19,821 bases of DNA from Candidatus Kaiserbacteria bacterium (GTDB lineage Bacteria > Patescibacteriota > Minisyncoccia > Phycocordibacterales > UBA2100). The translations under genes were made by a program, and so were the position numbers. Location of the stretch: assembly GCA_019247335.1 (NCBI GenBank), contig JAFAPB010000036.1, forward strand, positions 1 to 19,821. The letters run 5' to 3'. Each line of letters starts with the position of its first letter. The stretch's first letter is position 1. This document shows positions 6,895 through 13,853 of the stretch, in pieces. The notes below the pieces were generated by a model. The model saw only the letters and a program-made list of their open reading frames with translations. It was not told the DNA's origin and ran no database searches.

Positions 6895-7194
6895 ATGAAG
6901 CCGATCCACGCACTTTTTGTTCTTGCGATCTTTCTTTTGCCGCAGTGCGCGGTAGCCGAGAGCGCGCAAGAAACTGCAACCCAGCAGCAACGCTTCGATT
7001 GTGCGGTCGATGAACCGCACGGCACGACGATGCAGTGCCCCGGCGCAGGCATCGACAAAACCGTTTGGGTCTATCCGCATCTCTTCCGCGGATCGGTCTA
7101 TCCGAGCGGACTGAACGCGAAAGCGCTGCTTTCCTGCCTCGTCCCGTCAAAAGCGGGGCCGGCGGATTGCATTCTGTTGCGTCGCAAATCGTGA
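6895..7194 (+). CDS. Small secreted protein with four cysteines, function unknown
   Basis: The 99-aa protein starts with a classical Sec signal peptide (MKPIHALFVLAIFLLPQCAVA, written here to the probable cleavage point before ES). The mature part of about 78 residues has four Cys (DCAV, MQCPG, SCLV, DCIL), which could form two disulfides outside the membrane. I chose the ATG at 6895 because GAGGGAGAG lies just upstream; longer versions start at TTG or overlap the promoter. The gene is monocistronic, divergent from gyrB, and ends at a strong terminator. I do not recognise a family. Confidence 0.65.
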   Translation: MKPIHALFVLAIFLLPQCAVAESAQETATQQQRFDCAVDEPHGTTMQCPGAGIDKTVWVYPHLFRGSVYPSGLNAKALLSCLVPSKAGPADCILLRRKS

Positions 7195-7222
7195 CGTCTC
7201 GCTTCTCGCGAGTCGTTCCAAG

Positions 7223-7250
7223 ACCCGGTGGCAACGCCGGGTTCTTTTTA
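7223..7250 (+). terminator. Terminator after the 99-aa secreted protein gene
   Basis: An 8-bp stem (7223-7230 with 7235-7242) closed by a GCAA tetraloop and followed by TCTTTTTA. It lies between convergent genes and directly abuts the pheT stop at 7252. Confidence 0.88.
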
Positions 7251-7251
7251 C

Positions 7252-9126
7252 TTACCGGATTTCGAATCCTTTTTCTTTCAGCGCATTCGCGACGGATTCC
7301 ATGCGCTCGTTCGCGTCACCGTCGAAGAGCGTCCGATCCGGCGATTGGAAGACGAGCCGGAACGCGTATGAGATTCTTCCCTCTTTTTCAAAACGATCGA
7401 AAAGATCGATGCGGACGAGCAACTCACCCGCGTGCGAAACGATGATCCCGCGAACATCGTCTTCTGCAGTACTTGCCGGGACCCAGAGCGCGATGTCGCG
7501 GACTATGAACGGGTACCGCGAGAATGGCTTGTATCTTTCCGCAGTTGATGCGGGAAGCGCGTCATATGTCTCCGACACGGCGATCTTTGCAGTGAGCTCG
7601 TCTATCCCGATCTCGATCACCTCGCCCGGTGCCGATGCCGCACTTTCGCCAAGCGATTCTGCAAGCGCTTGCAGATACTCCGATGCGCTCTTAGCTTTTT
7701 TGACGGATTCGACAGCGAGGCCGAGCATGATTTTCTCTTCGCCTGCGCGCCACACCGTACCGATCTCGAAAAGTCTCACCTGCGAGAGTCCGAGCAATTC
7801 TTTGTTGCGGACATTTTTATCGAGCGCTTCTCGCAACCCGGCAAAGAGCGTCGGGCGCAGATACGGCTTCACGCTGTCGACCTTGTTGAGGACCGCGCGC
7901 TCGCCTTCGTCGGAAAAGACCGATGTGAAAATTTCGGAGAATCCTTCGTTTAAGAGCCACTCACGAACGCGCTCCGTTCGATAAAAGCTCGGGTTCATCG
8001 CGGGCGGCTGCGGCAAAGGCGCGAGCTCGACCGCCGGCACTTTGTCGTAGCCTGCGATGCGGCCGGCTTCCTCCGCGAGGTCTTCCGCGATCGTGATGTC
8101 GAGCCGCTCGAACGGCGGATGGACCTCGTAGCTCTCGCCTGTTTGCGAATGCGCGAGATCGAGCCGCGTGAACGCGTCGGCAATGTCATTTGACGTGAGC
8201 GTCGTTCCCAGGATCTGATTTATCTTCGGTACGGTCGCCGCGACCGTCTTCTTTTCAGGCGCAACGGGGTATTCGTCGGCATAGCCGATTACCTCGCCGC
8301 CCGCGAGCTGAAGAATGACCCCAGCAGCCGCGTGCATGCCGTACGCGGCAAGCTCTTGCGAAATACCTTGCTCGAAGCGGGCGGACGCATCGGTCCGGAG
8401 CTTCAATGCAGCGGCCGTTTTCCGAACCGAGATGGGATCGAAATTCGCGGATTCGATAATGATGTCTTTCGTCGACTCCGTAATGCCGGCGGGTTTTCCA
8501 CCTTTCACCCCGGCGATCCCGATCGCACTGTCGTTCGCGGCGTCCGTGATAAGGAGCATCGAATCGGCGAATGCATATTCTTTATCGTCGAGCGCGAGCA
8601 TTGTCTCGCCGCCCTTGGCTTTGCGCACGCGAATGCGGTGCTGCTCCGAAAACGTGATCTGTCCCGCGTCGAATGCGTGCAAGGGTTGGCCGAGATCGAA
8701 CAGGACGAAATTCGTCGCGTCGACGACATTGTTGATCGAACGCTGCCCGATGGATTCGAGCGCGACTCGGAGCCAGTCCGGCGACGGACCAACGTTCACA
8801 TTGCGGATGAGACATGCGGTGTAGCGGCGGCAAAGCGCCGGCTCGACTATCTCGATCTTGAGCGCATCCGTTTTCGGCTCGAGCGAGACGGGCTGCCGCA
8901 AGGGATCAGCCTTGATGGGCAGGTTCAAAATCGCAGCGATCTCTTTTGCGATGCCGCGGTGCGAGAGCGCATCGTGCCCGCGATTCGGCGTTACCTTCAC
9001 ATCAAGTATGTCGTTCTCTATGCTCTCTATCTCGAACGCATGAAAGGTCAGCGCCTCCGCGAGCGCCGCGCTCTCCGGTAAGGGATCATTGAAAAATCGC
9101 TGGAGCCACTCGCGCGAGATTTTCAT
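7252..9126 (-). CDS. pheT: Phenylalanyl-tRNA synthetase beta subunit, lacking the EMAP tRNA-binding domain
   Basis: PheT pairs with PheS to charge tRNA-Phe and hydrolyses mischarged Tyr-tRNA. At 624 aa it is about 170 shorter than the usual ~795. The missing part is clear: after FEIESIEN (about residue 38) the chain goes straight to DILDVKVTPNRG, a junction that in E. coli PheT is separated by the ~110-residue EMAP/OB tRNA-binding domain. The rest is present: the B5-type and B3/B4 editing region (NNVVDATNFVLFDLGQP, then DASARFEQG), the catalytic-like core and the C-terminal FDX-ACB anticodon-binding domain (about 530-624, from RYPFIVRDIALWV). The ATG lies one base past the pheS TGA stop, so the two are translationally coupled. 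Confidence 0.95.
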   Translation of the reverse strand: MKISREWLQRFFNDPLPESAALAEALTFHAFEIESIENDILDVKVTPNRGHDALSHRGIAKEIAAILNLPIKADPLRQPVSLEPKTDALKIEIVEPALCRRYTACLIRNVNVGPSPDWLRVALESIGQRSINNVVDATNFVLFDLGQPLHAFDAGQITFSEQHRIRVRKAKGGETMLALDDKEYAFADSMLLITDAANDSAIGIAGVKGGKPAGITESTKDIIIESANFDPISVRKTAAALKLRTDASARFEQGISQELAAYGMHAAAGVILQLAGGEVIGYADEYPVAPEKKTVAATVPKINQILGTTLTSNDIADAFTRLDLAHSQTGESYEVHPPFERLDITIAEDLAEEAGRIAGYDKVPAVELAPLPQPPAMNPSFYRTERVREWLLNEGFSEIFTSVFSDEGERAVLNKVDSVKPYLRPTLFAGLREALDKNVRNKELLGLSQVRLFEIGTVWRAGEEKIMLGLAVESVKKAKSASEYLQALAESLGESAASAPGEVIEIGIDELTAKIAVSETYDALPASTAERYKPFSRYPFIVRDIALWVPASTAEDDVRGIIVSHAGELLVRIDLFDRFEKEGRISYAFRLVFQSPDRTLFDGDANERMESVANALKEKGFEIR

Positions 9127-9127
9127 A

Positions 9128-9868
9128 TCAGAATTGATTCATGAAGCGGAGATCCGCCGAATGCATGAGGCGCACGTCGTCGATGCCCCAGCGAAGCATC
9201 GCCAGGCGGTCGAGCCCCATGCCGAAGGCAAATCCGCGGTACTTTTCGGGATCGACGCCCGCATTTTTGAGCACGCTCGGGTGCACCATGCCGGCGCCCA
9301 TCATCTCGATCCAACGGCCGCGCAGTTTTTCCGGCGCGTGTTCGCCATTTATGCGCATGTCGACCTCGACCGACGGCTCGGTAAATGGGAAGAAGCTCGG
9401 TCGGAATCTCACTTCGACATCCGCGCCGCCGAACAGCTCGCGGAAGAAGCGCTCGAGCGTGCCTTTCAAATTGCCGAGCGTCACGTCTTCGCCGACCGCG
9501 AGTCCTTCGATCTGGAAGAATTCCGCCTCGTGCGTCATATCGGTCGCTTCGTTGCGAAACGCGCGCCCTGGCACGATGATTCGATACGGCGGCTGGATCC
9601 CCGCTCTCATCTGCGTCTCCATATAGCGCACCTGATTCGGCGAAGTATGCGTGCGCAGCACTTTCCCCGGCTCGTCCTTGATGAAAAAAGTGTCTTGCAT
9701 GTCACGCGCCGGGTGATCCTTCGGGACATTCAGCGCGTCGAAGTTGTACCATTCATTTTCGAGCAAAGGGCCCTCGATGAAGGAAAATCCCATGCCGTAA
9801 AAGACGCGGTTCGCCTCGCGGATGAGCGAAGAAATAGGATGAATGTGGCCGCGCGCGCCTGTTTCCAT
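9128..9868 (-). CDS. pheS: Phenylalanyl-tRNA synthetase alpha subunit, lacking the N-terminal coiled coil
   Basis: PheS carries the class II catalytic core that makes Phe-AMP and transfers Phe to tRNA-Phe. The 246-aa form starts at METGARGHIHPIS, equivalent to GGLHP near residue 107 of E. coli PheS, so the whole N-terminal coiled coil that contacts tRNA is absent. The core is intact: DALNVPKDHPARDMQDTFF, RTHTSPNQVR (72-81), motif 2 (YRIIVPGRAFRNE, 95-107), FFQIEGL, FPFTEPS and motif 3 (GFAFGMGLDRLAM, about 212-224). A longer frame to 9910 begins with TTG and adds only 14 residues upstream of the -10 box, so I prefer the ATG at 9868. TATACT lies nine bases before it. The gene is first in the pheS-pheT operon. 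Confidence 0.93.
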   Translation of the reverse strand: METGARGHIHPISSLIREANRVFYGMGFSFIEGPLLENEWYNFDALNVPKDHPARDMQDTFFIKDEPGKVLRTHTSPNQVRYMETQMRAGIQPPYRIIVPGRAFRNEATDMTHEAEFFQIEGLAVGEDVTLGNLKGTLERFFRELFGGADVEVRFRPSFFPFTEPSVEVDMRINGEHAPEKLRGRWIEMMGAGMVHPSVLKNAGVDPEKYRGFAFGMGLDRLAMLRWGIDDVRLMHSADLRFMNQF

Positions 9869-9877
9869 GACTCCCGC

Positions 9878-9883
9878 AGTATA
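9878..9883 (-). promoter_or_regulatory. -10 box of pheST (near-leaderless)
   Basis: TATACT on the minus strand, nine bases before the pheS ATG, so the leader should be only about two or three bases. GGGAG lies between but is too close to the ATG for a normal Shine-Dalgarno. No good -35 is visible. Confidence 0.55.
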
Positions 9884-9923
9884 GCGCGATTGCGCCAAAA
9901 AACCTTTCAAAAAGGCCGTTTTC

Positions 9924-9932
9924 TGGTATAAT
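9924..9932 (+). promoter_or_regulatory. Extended -10 promoter of the glycosyltransferase operon
   Basis: TGGTATAAT (9924-9932): perfect -10 with the TG extension, eight bases before the ATG at 9941. The leader would be one or two bases. It is divergent from the pheS promoter, about 40 bases away. Confidence 0.7.
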
Positions 9933-9940
9933 TTTGCGTT

Positions 9941-11167
9941 ATGATTTTCGGCTCCGGGATAGTAATGGTCTTCCTCTTCGTCTCGCTCTATTTCGAGGTT
10001 TTTTTGCTATTGGCGTTCCTCCAGCGCCGCTTTTTCCAGATCGATACGGCCGGCAAATCGCTCACGGAGTTGCCGAGCGTCGCGATCGTCGTCCCCTGCT
10101 ACAACGAGGAGAAAACGCTCGCCGCTTCGCTTCGCTCGCTGCTTTCGCTCGATTATCCGAAGGACAAGTTGAAGATACTTGTCGTCGATGACGGCTCGCG
10201 AGATGCGACGCTCTCGATCGCGGAAAAATTTGTGAGCGACCCGCGCGTTGAGATCTTCTATAAGGAGAACGGCGGCAAGCACACCGCAATGAATCTCGCG
10301 CTCCAGCACACCGATGCGGAATTGATCGGCTGCCTCGATGCGGATTCCATCGTCGCGCCGGAAGCGCTGCAGCGCATCGTGCGCGTTTTCGCGGATGAGC
10401 GCATCGCTGCGGTCACACCCGGTATCCATGTGCGCGAGCCCGAGACCCTGCTCCAGCATATGCAAAACGTCGAATACCGGCTCTCGCTCTTCAATCGCTT
10501 CATCCTCGCCGCACTCGGCTCTGTTTTTATTACGCCGGGACCTTTTTCGATCTTTCGCACGAAAGTCGTTCGCGAACTCGGCGGCTGGCGCTATGCGCAT
10601 TCGACCGAAGACATGGAAATGGCGCTCCGCCTCCAGGAGGCCGGGCACCTGATCGCAAACGCACCGAATGCAGTCGTGCACACGGCGACCCCGCGCACCT
10701 TCAAAGGCCTTTTCCGCCAGCGCGTGCGCTGGACGTACGGCTGGCTGCGCAATGCCGTCGACTACTATCATATGTTCGGCAACCGCCGCTACGGCAATCT
10801 CGGCATCATCATTCTCCCCTTTGCTATCCTCTCGATCTTCACCGGTATCTACTTCTTCGCACGCATCGCCTACTCTACGGCGCGACTTATCGGCGACGAG
10901 TATTTGAAGCTCACATACGCGGGATTCCACTATCACCCGTCGTTCGATCTTTTCTATGTGAACACGAGCGCGATCCTCTTTTTGGTATGGGCATCCGTCG
11001 CCCTGATTCTCGCCCTGATCTGCATCGGCTCTTTTATCGGCACCGGCTCGAAAAAGCCCCCGATATCGACGCCGCTTTTCGTGATCTTCTACTGTTTTCT
11101 GGTGCCGCTCTGGCTCTCGGTCGCGGTCTACCGCGCCGTTTTCCATACGGGCGTTCGCTGGCGATAA
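9941..11167 (+). CDS. Processive family-2 glycosyltransferase, membrane-bound
   Basis: This 408-aa protein has an N-terminal membrane helix (about 5-28), a cytoplasmic GT-A catalytic domain and about three C-terminal helices (about 282-310, 332-362, 375-402). The family motifs are all present: PCYNEE (52-57), VVDDGSRD (81-88), DADS (133-136, DxD metal/nucleotide-sugar site), STEDMEMALR (221-230, catalytic base) and QRVRW (260-264), the QxxRW signature of processive enzymes. Such enzymes polymerise and export beta-linked sugars (for example poly-N-acetylglucosamine synthase or hyaluronan synthase types). The sugar cannot be told from the sequence. It forms an operon with the thioredoxin-like gene 3 bases downstream. 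Role in surface polysaccharide is inferred. Confidence 0.9.
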   Translation: MIFGSGIVMVFLFVSLYFEVFLLLAFLQRRFFQIDTAGKSLTELPSVAIVVPCYNEEKTLAASLRSLLSLDYPKDKLKILVVDDGSRDATLSIAEKFVSDPRVEIFYKENGGKHTAMNLALQHTDAELIGCLDADSIVAPEALQRIVRVFADERIAAVTPGIHVREPETLLQHMQNVEYRLSLFNRFILAALGSVFITPGPFSIFRTKVVRELGGWRYAHSTEDMEMALRLQEAGHLIANAPNAVVHTATPRTFKGLFRQRVRWTYGWLRNAVDYYHMFGNRRYGNLGIIILPFAILSIFTGIYFFARIAYSTARLIGDEYLKLTYAGFHYHPSFDLFYVNTSAILFLVWASVALILALICIGSFIGTGSKKPPISTPLFVIFYCFLVPLWLSVAVYRAVFHTGVRWR

Positions 11168-11170
11168 CTT

Positions 11171-11872
11171 ATGGAACCGGTCGTCAATTATCGAACGGCG
11201 CGCTGGAGCAGCTACATCGTCGCGTTCCTGATCACGGCGCTCATATTCGCAACGGCGCTCTACCTTTCCAATTATTTCAACGCGCGCCGCGTGGCGGAAA
11301 TACAGGCGACGCAGGACAATATTTCGATCGACATTCTCTCGACTGAGACGCAGTTCGACCTGCTTGCCGAGCACTCCTGCGCGGACATCGCCGAGAATTC
11401 CGTGCTCTCCAACGAGATTCAGCCGCTTGCCTCGCGACTCTCGTACCTTGAGACGCAGCCGAACGTGAACGAGGAAGAGCTTACGCGGCTGAAACGCTAC
11501 TACTCGCTCCTTGAGATCAAAGACTATCTCCTCATGCAGCAGGTCGCGGCGAAATGCAATTTGAAATCGGTCTTTATTCTTTACTTCTATTCGAACAAGG
11601 GCGACTGCAAGGATTGCGAAGCGCAGGGCTACGCGCTCACTGGGCTCTCCGAGAAATATCCGCAATTGCGCATCTACTCATTCGATTACAACCTGGGCCT
11701 CTCCGCGCTCCAGACGCTGATCGACATCCACGATGTGAAGGACACGCTCCCCGCGCTCGTCGTGAAGGGCAAGGTCTATTACGGATTGCATACGATGGAA
11801 GATATCGAAAAGATCCTGCCAGATCTCGCCAAGCTCGCGACCTCAACTGCTGCGACTTCCACGCGAAGGTAA
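11171..11872 (+). CDS. Membrane-anchored thioredoxin-like protein with a CxxC motif
   Basis: The 233-aa protein has one N-terminal membrane helix (about 13-34), a mostly helical linker with two Cys (70, 129), and a C-terminal domain with a thioredoxin-like pattern. That pattern is a hydrophobic strand (VFILYFYS), a CKDC motif (Cys146, Cys149), and DTLPALVVKGK where Pro194 sits at the cis-Pro position. The likely topology is domain outside the membrane, where it could oxidise, reduce or isomerise disulfides; this is inferred. Its ATG is 3 bases past the glycosyltransferase stop, so it belongs to that operon, though why the two go together is not obvious. The end overlaps closely with tRNA-Thr on the other strand. 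The specific subfamily is unknown. Confidence 0.75.
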   Translation: MEPVVNYRTARWSSYIVAFLITALIFATALYLSNYFNARRVAEIQATQDNISIDILSTETQFDLLAEHSCADIAENSVLSNEIQPLASRLSYLETQPNVNEEELTRLKRYYSLLEIKDYLLMQQVAAKCNLKSVFILYFYSNKGDCKDCEAQGYALTGLSEKYPQLRIYSFDYNLGLSALQTLIDIHDVKDTLPALVVKGKVYYGLHTMEDIEKILPDLAKLATSTAATSTRR

Positions 11873-11879
11873 CTTCGTG

Positions 11880-11952
11880 AGCCGCCTCCCGGACTCGAAC
11901 CGGGGACCTTCACTTTACAAAAGTGTTGCTCTACCAACTGAGCTAAGGCGGC
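11880..11952 (-). tRNA. tRNA-Thr, anticodon UGU
   Basis: A complete 73-base cloverleaf on the minus strand: 7-bp acceptor stem (GCCGCCT with AGGCGGC), D arm GCTC...GAGC with AGTTGGTA loop, anticodon loop TTTGTAA (anticodon TGT), 5-base variable loop, and T arm CCCGG/CCGGG with loop TTCGAGT. Position 27-43 is unpaired (A-A), which I also recall in E. coli tRNA-Thr. The discriminator is U and CCA is not encoded (CAC follows), so a CCA-adding enzyme is needed. It lies 12 bases past the stop of the small protein gene after tsf, so it is probably processed from the rpsB-tsf transcript. Confidence 0.95.
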
Positions 11953-11964
11953 ACTTGTTTGTGC

Positions 11965-12375
11965 CTAGCTATTCTGCCCGTCCTCCGATGTTGTTTCAAG
12001 ATCGTTACCGTTCTTGTGTTCGCTCACCTGCTTCAAGAATGCGGAGTTGGTCTCTTTGCGCTGAAAGCCGCGCTGATGAGAGACGAGATCGGCGAGTCGT
12101 CGCGACTGCCGCTCGATGAAGCGTGCCGAAGCTGCGGCGCCGAGCGCGAGATCGTGCAATACCAGGCGGCCAAGATACGCGACCTCCGGCGGAAGCTTTT
12201 TGATCTCGTCTTGCGAACGGGCGAGGAAGCGCTTGAATTCGAGCGCGCTTTCATCAGCGCGATCACGCAGTCCCGGCGCGATCGGGCGGGAGGCGCGCAG
12301 TTCGTACGCCTTGTGCGCGAAGAGCGTGACGATCCCGACGAGCGCGACGAGAAAGACGATCGCGGCCGCGGTCAT
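11965..12375 (-). CDS. Small membrane protein in the rpsB-tsf operon, function unknown
   Basis: The 136-aa protein has one N-terminal helix (about residues 3-20, AAAIVFLVALVGIVTLF) and then a polar, mainly helical cytoplasmic or exterior region rich in Arg, Glu and Lys, ending in a Ser/Thr/Asp-rich tail. Its ATG is one base past the tsf TAG stop, so translation is coupled to EF-Ts. There is no recognisable catalytic motif. The segment HDLALGAAASARFIERQSRR followed by FLKQVSEHKN looks like a real conserved protein and not a shadow frame. Being between tsf and tRNA-Thr suggests a housekeeping role or simply a shared transcript. Confidence 0.7.
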   Translation of the reverse strand: MTAAAIVFLVALVGIVTLFAHKAYELRASRPIAPGLRDRADESALEFKRFLARSQDEIKKLPPEVAYLGRLVLHDLALGAAASARFIERQSRRLADLVSHQRGFQRKETNSAFLKQVSEHKNGNDLETTSEDGQNS

Positions 12376-12376
12376 A

Positions 12377-12961
12377 CTATTTGACCGAGAGGCGCGTGAA
12401 GCGCGCGACCTCGATGCGTTCGCCGAATTTCTGGACGTACTGGTCCATCAGCTCGCGGATCGTGATATCGGGATTTTTGACGAAGGGCTGCTCAAGAAGG
12501 ACGCGCTCCGCAAGATAGCTGTCGAGCTTGCCCTGGAGCGCCTTTTCGCGCGCACCCTCAGGCACGTTCGCGACCTCCGAAGCGAAGACCTCGCGCGCGG
12601 CGCGGATATCGGTCTCTTTGATGTCCTCGCGGCTCTTGAATTGGGGATTCATCGCGGCGACGTGCATCGCGATCTCATAGGCCAGTTGCCTGAATTCTTC
12701 GTTCTTGGATACGAAATCGGTCTCGCAGGAGAGGATGAGCGCGGCGACGACGGTGCCTCCCGCGTGTATGTACGCGGTCGCGACGCCCGCACCGAGCTCG
12801 CGGTCGGCCTTCTTGCTCGCGATCGCGGCGGATGCCTTGCGGAGCATCACCTTGGCTTTCTCGATATCGCCGCCAGCTTCTTCGAGCGCTTTTTTGCACT
12901 GCATCACGGAGACGCCGGTCTCGTCGCGGAGGGCTTTGATGATATCGGTGGTGATTTCCAT
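12377..12961 (-). CDS. tsf: Elongation factor Ts (short form)
   Basis: EF-Ts exchanges GDP for GTP on EF-Tu. The 194-aa protein is the short form, similar in length to the Thermus type and shorter than E. coli's 283. The N-terminal UBA-like domain is intact (residues 1-50, IIKALRDETGVSVMQCKKAL), and the key SCETDFVSKNEEF motif (78-90) that inserts into EF-Tu is present. The core ends with the C-terminal helix QPFVKNPDITIRELMDQYV. It lies 61 bases after rpsB in the classic order. There is no convincing Shine-Dalgarno; a TATACT at 12999-12994 could give an internal promoter. Confidence 0.97.
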   Translation of the reverse strand: MEITTDIIKALRDETGVSVMQCKKALEEAGGDIEKAKVMLRKASAAIASKKADRELGAGVATAYIHAGGTVVAALILSCETDFVSKNEEFRQLAYEIAMHVAAMNPQFKSREDIKETDIRAAREVFASEVANVPEGAREKALQGKLDSYLAERVLLEQPFVKNPDITIRELMDQYVQKFGERIEVARFTRLSVK

Positions 12962-12978
12962 AAGAACTCTTTTGTTAT

Positions 12979-12999
12979 GCGGCGCTGCCGCCTAGTATA
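12979..12999 (-). promoter_or_regulatory. Possible internal promoter and hairpin before tsf
   Basis: TATACT on the minus strand (12999-12994) is followed by a 5-bp hairpin (GCGGC-AGC-GCCGC, 12991-12979) and about 17 bases to the tsf ATG. No good -35 is visible. It may be an extra promoter, an RNA processing site or chance. Confidence 0.3.
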
Positions 13000-13022
13000 A
13001 ATCGGGCCGGAGCCCTTAAAAA

Positions 13023-13718
13023 CTACTTCTGCGCCGGACGCTTCCCTGCGAGTACCGCCTGCGCGATGCCGTCCACAACGAGGCGGATCGAGCGCACGGA
13101 GGTGTCATTCGCGGGGATCGGATACTGCACGAGCGAGAAATCGCAGTCGCTCGAGGCGAGGCCGACGACCGGGATCTTGAGCTGGTTGGCTTCACGGACT
13201 GCCGTATCTTCGTAGCGGCTATCGACAACGAAAAGCGCGCCCGGAAGATCCGCCATCGTGACGAGGCCGCCGAAACGGGCCAAGAGCTCCTCGATCTCGC
13301 GGTCGATCAAAAGACGTTCGCGCTTCGTGTATTTCTCAAGCTCGCCGGTCTCGCGCTCCTGCATAAGCTTCTGCAGGCGTTCGATGCGCTTGCGAATATT
13401 CTTGAAATTGGTGAGCGTGCCGCCGATCCAGCGGCCGGCGACATACGGCATGCCGGTCTTCTCCGCATTCTCCTTCACGATCGAGATCGCCTCGTGTTTG
13501 CCGCCGACAAAGAGGACTTGACGGCCCGTTGCGGAAACGGACGAGACGAATTCTTTAGCGGCTTCGAAGCGCTTTTCGGTCTCTTCGAGATTGAAGATGT
13601 CGGTTCGATCCTTGGTGCCGAAGATGTAGGGGGCGGCAGAGGGATGGCGGCGAGCGCGCGGGTAGCCGAAATGCGCTCCTGCGTCGAACAGCGTCTTGAT
13701 ATCGGTTTCAGTCGCCAT
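13023..13718 (-). CDS. rpsB: 30S ribosomal protein S2
   Basis: A 231-aa S2 protein of normal size that binds the small subunit near the head-body junction. Family segments are clear: LFDAGAHFGYPRARRHPSAA at the N terminus, then PYIFGTKDR, QVLFVGGKHEA, GRWIGGTLTNFKNI, DLPGALFVVD and IPANDTSVRSIRLVV. The stretch IPVVGLASSDCDFSLVQYPIP before it is also typical. It is the first gene of the unit rpsB, tsf, 136-aa membrane protein, tRNA-Thr. The leader is about 30 bases with no clear Shine-Dalgarno. Confidence 0.97.
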   Translation of the reverse strand: MATETDIKTLFDAGAHFGYPRARRHPSAAPYIFGTKDRTDIFNLEETEKRFEAAKEFVSSVSATGRQVLFVGGKHEAISIVKENAEKTGMPYVAGRWIGGTLTNFKNIRKRIERLQKLMQERETGELEKYTKRERLLIDREIEELLARFGGLVTMADLPGALFVVDSRYEDTAVREANQLKIPVVGLASSDCDFSLVQYPIPANDTSVRSIRLVVDGIAQAVLAGKRPAQK

Positions 13719-13754
13719 GGAATCTAAATAAAGGCCGCCCGAAGGCGTGGCCAG

Positions 13755-13783
13755 AATATAGCAAAACGTAGGCGCGTGAGCAA
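13755..13783 (-). promoter_or_regulatory. Promoter of the rpsB operon
   Basis: On the minus strand, TTGCTC (13783-13778), a 17-base spacer and TATATT (13760-13755), with TGC before the -10 (extended form). The start near 13748 gives a leader of about 30 bases. The rest of the gap to prfA (13784-13853) shows nothing recognisable. Confidence 0.6.
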
Positions 13784-13853
13784 GCCGTAGTCAGTCAGGC
13801 CGGCTTTAAGATTAGCAAACGAGTGGCGATCAAAGGCACCGCTGCTCTCGGGA

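Noticed and set aside
9869..9910. Longer pheS start at 9910
   Set aside because: The codon is TTG, and the extra 14 residues overlap the -10 box; they also do not restore the family's N-terminal coiled coil.
10007..11665. 552-residue open frame antisense to the glycosyltransferase operon
   Set aside because: Its translation is Arg/Glu-rich low-quality sequence typical of antisense frames in GC-rich genes, while the plus strand carries all catalytic motifs.
11949..11965. Inverted repeat GGCAC/GTGCC at the tRNA-Thr 5' end
   Set aside because: It uses acceptor-stem bases of the tRNA, is only 5 bp and is probably coincidental.
12116..13000. 294-residue plus-strand frame over tsf
   Set aside because: Antisense to well-supported tsf and its neighbour; no family resemblance.
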